Of a stretch of DNA of 64,000 bases, positions 57,111-64,000 are shown piece after piece. The notes below the pieces were generated by a model. That model saw only the letters and a list, made by a program, of their open reading frames with translations, had not been told where the DNA came from and did not search any database. Origin of the DNA: Macrothele yani (lineage: Eukaryota; Arthropoda; Arachnida; Araneae; Macrothelidae). The DNA lies in assembly GCA_039090855.1 (NCBI GenBank), contig CM076997.1, positions 167,430,709-167,494,708 on the forward strand, written 5' to 3'. A program made the translations under genes and the position numbers. The first letter of the stretch is position 1; each line of letters starts with the position of its first letter.

Positions 57111-57413
57111 CTTTGCTGCATCATATTAAATGCTTCCTTCATCTCCGGTGATGACATTTCTTTTCGATTGTATACTGTCACATTATCGATATATGTATGT
57201 CCGTACCAACTGTCATTAAACTCCGTCGAGTGGCTTAATTTTGTGTTTGTCATGTTGATTTTGGACGCCGGTGTATTTTCTGACCTTTTGTTTCTCTGTT
57301 TCGTTGTTGTCCACGTTTCACATCCATATAAAACATTTCTTATTGTATATCTCTGATTTCGCTTTTGTTAAATTTTCTTGTGAGAGATTATACATGACAT
57401 TTCTTTCCATATA

Positions 57414-58061
57414 CACTGCTTCTCATAAATTAAGTAAAAACAGAATAGTCACGCTTATCTGTGAAAGAAGAGTTGGAAATGCACGAAATGTGGTTGTACG
57501 ACGTGGAATTTTTTCGAAGTCAGGGTATCGAATGCAAAGGAGTGGTGATGGTTTATGAAAATGAGCATAACATCGTTCGTGGAGTGTAAAGAAAAGAATT
57601 TGCGGTAGAAAATTTGCTCAAATGTCTGCTAGACATTATTCAACAAATGAATTGTGATAAAGAGCGATTGGAAGACTAGAGGTAGGCCAAAGGTAGGTAG
57701 AATCTGCAAGATGGCTGCTTGTGAGCCCTTTTGTAGTTCTCAGACAGTGGAACTAACTTCAAAGTGTGCATTCACTTATCCGAAGGTACCACAATGGAAG
57801 GCTTAGCGTTACAACATCCTTGGGCAACTAATATCTTCGATTAACCGCACAGACGAACATAACGACTACCCCGAAAGATCTGGGATCTGCATTTGCTGCA
57901 GCTACTGGAACGGTGGAATCTTCTTCTACTGTGCACAGATGGCTTCACGAAGGCGGTTTATGCTAGGCGACAACCATCCTGCGTGACCCTTACCACGTCA
58001 CAGGGAAGGGGAAGCGTTTAAATTGAGCAAGCTTTCACGTCGATTGGACTGAGAACAAATA
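57414..58061 (+). pseudogene. Older Tc1-like element, 5' part
   Basis: It starts at a TA with cactgcttctcataaatta, a Tc1-like end. Decayed coding includes TVHRWLHEGGL and LSRRLD. It stops at 58061, where family B sequence begins, and its reading continues at 59284 with VLFTDESRLSL. Confidence 0.6.
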
Positions 58062-58063
58062 TA

Positions 58064-59281
58064 CACTATATTGAAAAATAACCAGACACCCCTTCAAAAG
58101 CAAATGTGCGGATCCTCTGCGTTGTTAAAATGCGCGGTACAGCTGCAAACAGTATAAAAACAAGCCTGCAGCTGACCGCCATCATATCGCGCTGTCAGGT
58201 TGAGTTAAATGACGCGGCGGGAGAGAACTGACTTTGAGAAAGGAAAGACTGTTGGGTGTTATATTAGTGGTTTGTCCATAAGAGAAAACAAGAGGCGTTG
58301 AAACATACCCAAGGCAACTGTTTTGGATGTACTGAATAAGTGGAAGACACATGGCGTGTCGGAAGCAGCAAAACATACCGGCAGACCAAAGAAAATTAGT
58401 GATAGAGGACGTCGAAGCCTCAGGAAGGTCGTTACAGCTAATCGACGGAGCACTGCACAAGACCTCAGTGTACATGTGAATAAAAATGCTGGAACTTCAG
58501 TATGTACACGTACCATTCGCAGAGAACTTCATTCCTTGGGTTAACGTGGTTGTGCGGCTGCTCATAAGCTTTTCATCTCCACTCAGAATGCTACTCGTCG
58601 TTTAGCATTGTGTAAAGAACATTTATTGTGGACCGCAGATCAATGGAAACGGGTCCTATGAACTGACGTATCCAGATTCACGATGCTTCAGTTTGATGGC
58701 AGTGTGTGAGTATGGCGGCAGCCGGGGGAACGCTATTTACCACAGGATACTGTTGCTACGGTCAAGTTTGGAGCTAGCAATTTACTCGTGTGGTGGTGTC
58801 TTTCGTGGCATGGTCCTGGCCCATTGATCATCGTGGACAAACCTGTTAACCAGCACGTCTACCTCGATATTCTGGATTATTATACCCTACCAACTCTGTG
58901 GATATACTATGGAACCAAGCTTTGTTGTTACCAGCAGGATAACACACCGAGCCATAAAGCAAGGAGTGTTGTGGTGTGGCTTGACGATGATTCCGGATCG
59001 CGTGTGGACTGGCCAGCCCAGTGCACCTATGGGATCAAGTAGAGTTCCACATAAGAAGTTTGGAACCAAGGCCTACTACTAAGCAACAGTTACCGGCAGC
59101 ATTATGTACTGAATGGAAGCGCATACCTATCGATGTGTTCCCATACTTTGTCGAAAGCCTGTCTCGAAGGGTCAGTGCATGCATTAAGGCAAAAGCTGGG
59201 CCGACACCGTACTAATGTATGTCAATAAATGCTATGTTGTGTTTCTCCTCTAGGTGCCCGGTGATTTTTATCAATATAATG
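58064..59281 (+). mobile_element. Tc1-like element (family B), fullest copy, nested
   Basis: The left end CACTATATTGAAAAATA follows TA (58062-58063). The right end is the complement of catTATATTGATAAAAATCA, followed by TG. It matches the copy at 46895-49331 along its length. It lies inside an older Tc1-like remnant. Confidence 0.85.
58209..59215 (+). pseudogene. Tc1-type transposase of family B, several lesions
   Basis: The start MTRRERTDFEKGKTVGCYIS is followed by ATVLDVLNKWKTHGVSEAAK (helix-turn-helix) with HTGRPKKISDRGRRSLRKVV (GRP linker), RRSTAQDLSVHVNKNAGTSV and TRTIRRELHS. After a stop come NATRRLALCKEHLLWTADQW and [20 protein letters not shown] with CCYQQDNTPSHKARSVVVWL (second Asp). 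The SPDLNPIEH block with the catalytic Glu is deleted near 59020; the end is RSLEPRPTTKQQLPAALCTE and KAKAGPTPY. It is inactive but is the best template for the family in this window. Confidence 0.8.
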
Positions 59282-59283
59282 TG

Positions 59284-59865
59284 CATCAGTGCTCTTCACA
59301 GACGAGTCCAGATTGTCTTTGCAGAGGGCTTCCAGGTGTATTATGTTCGGGAGAGCATTGCGAACACTCTGTAATTCCTCTATGATGCCTAAAAGGGATA
59401 CTTATAGTGGTGGTAGCGTACTGGTTTGGGTGTTTCGTATCGTTAGGTGAAGACACGGATCTCTCTATGCTACCAAGAGGAGTCGTGAATGTTCGACGCT
59501 ATAGAGGTGATATTCTGGACCCCTGAGTTAGCCCTTATGCAAAGGTCATAGGAGGTACCTTTTACCTGTGGAACGACAATGCTCGCTCCAACTAAATGAG
59601 GTTGGTAGAACAATATCTTAACGAGGAGACTATTGGCCATATGTATTGGCCAGTCAGATATAGCCCATTTAAATCCGATCGAGTATGCTTGGGATGATCT
59701 TGATGTACGTGCTGCTGTTCGCTAGATCTGGAGGGTTTACACAAACTTTCCACGAAGAATGATCGTTTTTATCTACTAAGTTCCTGGCCACCATCATCAA
59801 CAGCATGAAACATCGCTGTGATGCCTGTATTGCTGTGAGGGCCGACCACACTGACTAGTGATTTT
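59284..59865 (+). pseudogene. Older Tc1-like element, 3' part
   Basis: The plus strand begins VLFTDESRLSLQRASRC (first catalytic Asp region). It continues through decayed sequence to HLNPIEYAWDDLDVRAAV (third region) near 59670, and ends in a C-terminal-like CLYCCEGRP. With 57414-58061 it makes one element interrupted by the family B copy. Confidence 0.65.
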
Positions 59866-62167
59866 CTTTGGCTATTTCATTTTGACGTTCATTTTTCACC
59901 GGAAACTTTGTGTGGTATTTTTTTCGGAACGAAGTGCATCTAACTCAGTGTTTTAGAGTCTTTCTCTATCGTACGATATGATGCAGGTTTACATATAATT
60001 TTAAAACGTTTCGTCATGTATTTTTGAATTTTTGCTATTTTTCTGGTTTTTTTTCTTTAATTTCCGGAAACAATTGTATTAAGACAAGCGCGAAAATATT
60101 AAATACAGTGTTCTTATGTTCTTCTACGTGGACATGCCAGGATATCTACAATATCGACCTCAATTATGAAAAAAAGACTATTTCTTTTGTTTCGGGCTTT
60201 GATGATAACTATGAGCAACTTAAGGGAAATAAACTTTCTTCCCGCTTAATTTGGAATCACTATATCTATAAAAAGGAAAGAGCCAATGCTGTGAGATAAA
60301 TACACCATTCATACCACATCCGGGACTCGACCTCAACTGAACATCCGTACTATTTGCCCGAAAACTAAGGTTTCTTCCATTCAGATACGAAGATGGCAAC
60401 GTTTCTATTGCTTAGTGCTCTAGATACTATGCGAAATCGATAAGGAAATTTCAAGCAATTAATTAATACCTCTTCCAAATGAAATTGATAAGTAAATCGA
60501 AAACAATTACTCAGCATCTCTGAAATAACATGAATGCATTTTAATTTTTTATTTTTTTAATGTATTTTTTCTCTCATAACTTTAATATTATTCTTGATAA
60601 GGGAAACTATAATATATTTGCACTGAACACGATTAATTTTCTTTTCACGTAATAAATTTTCTGACTGACAACCAAAACAGTAATATGTATCAAACAGAAA
60701 TTAGCGAAACTGATAATCGGTAGCCTTACTAAAAGTTCGTGACCATTAATTTCTGTGCTAATTACACCTCGAAGTTATTGAATTTTAGGGAACGCGTCAG
60801 CCAGATGGCAGAAAATAATGGAGCCAATTAGAAATGAAACGGATTGTTGGGGAAAAGAAAAATGTGGGAGACTGAGAGAGCGAGTTTAACTCGCAACAAC
60901 ATTTGTGGAAAGAGGGAAATCCGCTTGATGGTAGGTTGAACCTCAATGATAATGTCCTCCGTGCTTTACGCATGTAGCGCTCTCTCCCACACACGCACAC
61001 ATACACGCATACATACACAGACTGCCATAACCATTTTGCATCGAACATTTGCATGTTCACAGCAGAGGTGTTGTTCGGAATAATGGTTTCCAGCGACGAT
61101 TACACAGATGGATTTTGTTGGGGAGAAGTATTTTTTTTTGTGCCGCTAATGACTCAACAATGGTTATCAGGAGGCAAATTCAACATTAGGGAGCTTCCTC
61201 CCTGTCGTCCATCCCTCCCATAACTACCAAGTCGCTTTTCTCTACACATGAGTAGGAGTTCTCTGGGTTTCGGCGTTTTCTGATATTGTGATCAATAGGG
61301 AATGTTTGAAATAGTGACACAGTTCAGGTTCAACGCAGCTTGTTATGATGGAAATATCGACGTATGCATTAACCGCGAAATTCTGCCGGTTGCTGGGATG
61401 GTTCGCTGTTTCAACAATTCCAATAAAATCAAAATAATTGGGTTCTTTGAAAAATCGACAGAGGAAGAAACTGAGAAAGCAAAATCATCGTTTCTAAGAA
61501 TTTAAAGAAAAAGTTAAAATCAGAGCCATGACAACGGAGCTAGAGAGTAACACAAATTGGCTTTCACTACTTCCACTGTTTAATAAACATTGAAACGACA
61601 TCTGGAAACTTACAGGAGCAACAAATCCTGCTGAAGTGAATTTATTTCTTAAAAGAAAGTGACTTCGTCTCCAAGCACATCTAGATCAATAATAAGATCA
61701 ATTAGTGCTTCGAAATTACACAAGCAATTTCTAATTATCAACACAACAATAAGTTTTAAATACATATTTTAAGAAGATGAAGTAAAGAAAGGGAGAAACT
61801 GTAGCGAAAGTGATCAGTTACTTCGGAATAAATATCAGTAAAAAATATTTTTATGTATTTGCAAATAAAAACAAACGTGCTATTACCTAATTTATTCCAT
61901 TTTAGACGGGTTATGTAAAGAATAGAGATATCATGCAAAACCTATCACGCGATATTATATAATAAACTATTTACTAGTGGTTTTAAATAAAACGGTACAT
62001 TTGAATGTGATGTTGCTGAAGAATATTACGGATTTGGTTTTTAAAGAGCATAAAACATGAGACATTCATGACTACAGTAAATACACGTTACAAAACTTTA
62101 ACATTTTAGACACACCACAATAATTTTAGGCATATTTCACGCAAATTTCCTGCTATGTTAAAAATAC
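59866..62167. other. Intron sequence, nothing recognised
   Basis: AT-rich sequence with a CA-rich microsatellite at about 60990-61020. The open frames at 60024-60299 and 61302-61505 have no recognisable family. Confidence 0.4.
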
Positions 62168-62215
62168 GCTGGTGCTCAAAAATAAAGCAGCAACTACAAA
62201 AATCTGGTGAAGAGG
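62168..62215 (+). mobile_element. Orphan Tc1-type terminus
   Basis: ctggtgctcaaaaataaagc resembles the left end of the family E element at 55698. No transposase follows, so it is a solo end or short deletion product. Confidence 0.45.
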
Positions 62216-62254
62216 GAAACTCTGCCTTGAAATCACACGGAAATGGTGCACAAG

Positions 62255-62300
62255 GGCCACAGGATTATGCTGATTATGTAAATCAGCATATCCTGTGGCC
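62255..62300. repeat. Hairpin with 21-bp stem
   Basis: ggccacaggattatgctgat and the complementary tcagcatatcctgtggcc pair with one bulged base around a small loop (tatgtaaa). Confidence 0.8.
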
Positions 62301-63289
62301 AACAAACGCAGAAAGACACTTTAGGTAGCCATGGGAGAGCAAAGTTTGCATGTGCCATGTACAAGTGGATTCACATAAGCATGATTGAGTGATTTATCAT
62401 GAACCACGGCAGCTCACTCAACATTTCCCATTTTCTTCCCAGTTGCACACCTAACCCAAACCCGGGTAGGACAGAACCGTGGAATGCAGCCTCACTCGTG
62501 AGGGGCCGCACCTCCATAGACTCTCTTGATAAGCAGAACCCGTCGTTTTATACTACTGACATTAGAACACATGTGCTGAAGACAAGTCGTAAAAAATTGT
62601 TTTCAACAATGTTTCCCCATCATTGCATAAGCCCCCAGGTCAGAGGTACACATCTGATTGCCTTGTCAAAGATGGTTCAGGCTCCTCAAACTGTGGCCGG
62701 TATAGGGTTCCTTCTGCTTTTTACGGCACTCCTTTCACCACTGAACGTGACTGATTACACTAACTTAGAGGTGAAACATTATTTTTTCCTTGGATGCTTA
62801 GTGTGGTACGTTAAGGCGCGAGATCTGTATGCAAGATCAGTAATAAGATATTTTAAATGTCTGTATCTCAGCTAAAGGTTTTCAAATCCGTAAGTGACCG
62901 TTGTACCTAATCAAATAGTACCCTAATTTTTTTTCTTTAGGTCAAACAGAAAGGGTTCAGTTATCGCCCGGGTTTTACGAAAGCAACGTCAAAACAATTC
63001 TCTCTCGTATCAGCAGTACCGACCATAAACTTGTCATTTGCAATAAGAGCCCTATCCTAGTCTTCTAGTTTCTGCTTAAAGACCCACGCATAATGAGGAA
63101 GAGCTAGTTTCCCTGACATGTACATCATAATACTGGGCAGAAACAAGTGACCCAGATATCTTCTCTCTTCTCATTATGTTCCCCAAAAAGTTATAGCCGT
63201 TTTAGCGGTTAGTCAGGCAGACAGTATTAGTGTCAATCAATCTACTAAATGATAGTCTAACTGCTGGATTGTGATTATTTGCTCTAGTT
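62301..63289. other. Intron sequence with an unexplained 158-codon open frame
   Basis: The plus-strand frame 62399-62875 is the longest unexplained one here. It contains a hydrophobic stretch (IGFLLLFTALLSPLN) but no family signature or conserved neighbour. I treat it as chance unless transcript data show otherwise. Confidence 0.3.
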
Positions 63290-63440
63290 GGATTTGGGTT
63301 CCAATGCCGGTGAGGAATGGATGCTGTGTTCGTCTTACGGCACTGGCTATTTCCCTTCCCTGGAACCAGTGGCTCTAAATTATAGATAGAAGACTACTTA
63401 TAGTCCACTGAGTTGCTCACGGTGGTACCTCCAACAAAAA
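63290..63440 (+). mobile_element. tRNA-derived SINE, 5'-truncated copy
   Basis: ttggatttgggttccaatgc at the B-box position, then ggtgaggaatggatgctgtg and ccctggaaccagtggctcta, ending gttgctcacggtggtacctc. Confidence 0.75.
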
Positions 63441-63801
63441 GCACGATCACTTTGAATAACATAGCTAAGGGGAAAGCAACGCTTTTTGATGAGCAGGTTC
63501 ACTCCTTCCAAGCAAGTTTGGCATACTTCTTACACAGCGAGTATATTCGTTTGACCGGATTGCGGTCCGTTTTTCTAACCCCGATTAAGTTAGCTCCAAC
63601 CAGTTAAAGTTTGACATACATGCAATTTGTCATTTTTTATAACTTCTTAATAAAACTCATTATTCTGCTTATATTCAGCTGTTACATTTATTTCGATTCT
63701 GTTTACTTATGTTGCAGTTATGACCGTGGAGAAAAGTGCCAGTCGAATGAAGCTTGCATTGCAATCAAGAAAAAGATAAACTGAAGTAGCAGGGCACTTA
63801 C
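63441..63801. other. Intron sequence just downstream of the Ig exon
   Basis: It contains the splice donor at 63801. No other feature is seen. Confidence 0.45.
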
Positions 63802-63963
63802 CAACTACTTGGACATCTACTCTTCCTCTCGCAGATACTCTTCTAGGGTCAGTCGCTGTACACCAGTAGGACCCATCATCTGTCATTTTTTCCACGTAAT
63901 GGATAATCATTTTGCCGTCTGGACGTACTTCATGACGATGACTGTTTGGTAGACTCTCCCCAT
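63802..63963 (-). CDS. Dscam-family receptor, exon encoding the second half of an Ig domain
   Basis: The minus-strand exon of 162 bp follows a strong polypyrimidine tract and TTTGCAG acceptor and ends at a GTAAGT donor. Both boundaries are in phase 1. It encodes GESLPNSHRHEVRPDGKM, then the Ig F-strand signature DDGSYWCTATD with the second conserved cysteine and its D-G-Y-C motif, and ends RGRVDVQVV. This is the C-terminal half of an Ig domain; the half with the first cysteine and tryptophan must lie upstream, beyond position 64000. The exon leads in frame into the complete Ig domain at 17306-17019, across an intron of about 46.5 kb. Similarity to Dscam is judged from the domain order and the sequence that follows. 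Taken alone this exon could belong to many Ig receptors. Confidence 0.85.
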
Positions 63964-64000
63964 CTGCAAAGAAAAAAAGGCTTTAATGAGGCGTGAAACA

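Larger units (their letters stand above)
17307..63801 (-). other. Inferred giant intron (about 46.5 kb) of the Dscam-family gene
   Basis: It is bounded by the GTAAGT donor at 63801 and the TTTTTAG acceptor just above 17306. The flanking exons agree in phase. It holds most of the mobile elements listed below, in both orientations. No other Ig or fibronectin exon was recognised inside it, although short or divergent exons could be missed. Confidence 0.7.

Noticed and set aside
62399..62875. Open frame of 158 codons with a hydrophobic stretch
   Set aside because: No family signature, no repeat or gene context, and composition like the surrounding intron. Treated as chance.

Overview
The window is AT-rich eukaryotic DNA from an arthropod with large, repeat-filled introns. 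A chelicerate (for example a spider) is my best guess, but the sequence does not prove it. The only cellular gene I can support runs on the minus strand. It is a Dscam-family immunoglobulin-superfamily receptor, seen as three exons at 63963-63802, 17306-17019 and 2254-2135. Each exon has a canonical AG acceptor and GT donor and phase-1 boundaries. The three join in frame: the end of one Ig domain, then one complete Ig domain, then the start of a third. The intervening introns are about 46.5 kb and 14.8 kb, and the gene continues beyond both window edges.

Almost everything else is intronic mobile DNA. Going from left to right: a tRNA-derived SINE and old Tc1 remnants (2.6-6.4 kb); a 3.1 kb inverted-repeat DNA transposon with a broken, unclassified protein gene (7.06-10.18 kb) next to a 255-bp palindrome; a Tc1 remnant split by a mariner whose catalytic segment has been tandemly amplified (11.4-14.0 kb); the complete Ig exon (17.0-17.3 kb); a fold-back element (17.8-18.6 kb) and a MITE (19.5-19.9 kb); an arm of a degenerate modular repeat (20.2-21.5 kb); a composite of two opposed Tc1 copies and a reverse-transcriptase fragment with a YIDD motif (21.6-23.2 kb); two RTE-type LINEs in tandem (23.2-28.9 kb).

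The right half holds SINEs, a large fold-back structure with subrepeat arms and a Tc1 copy in its centre (31.8-34.5 kb), and a 145-bp tandem array in which most units carry a DR1-like nuclear-receptor motif (34.6-35.6 kb). Three mariner/Tc1 relics follow (35.9-41.6 kb), then a third, antisense RTE copy (42.1-43.9 kb) abutted by a Tc1. A 40-bp minisatellite lies at 46.3-46.9 kb. There are two clear nested Tc1-in-Tc1 insertions (46.9-49.3 and 57.4-59.9 kb), a further Tc1 (50.1-51.3 kb), and a Tc1 remnant with an internal 64-bp amplification (55.7-57.1 kb). The far right holds the half-Ig exon.

Only the Ig exons are likely to serve the host. The mobile elements appear dead or nearly so. The best candidates for something undescribed are the transposon at 7.06-10.18 kb, the subrepeat fold-back at 31.8-34.5 kb, and the recurring tandem amplification of internal transposase segments.
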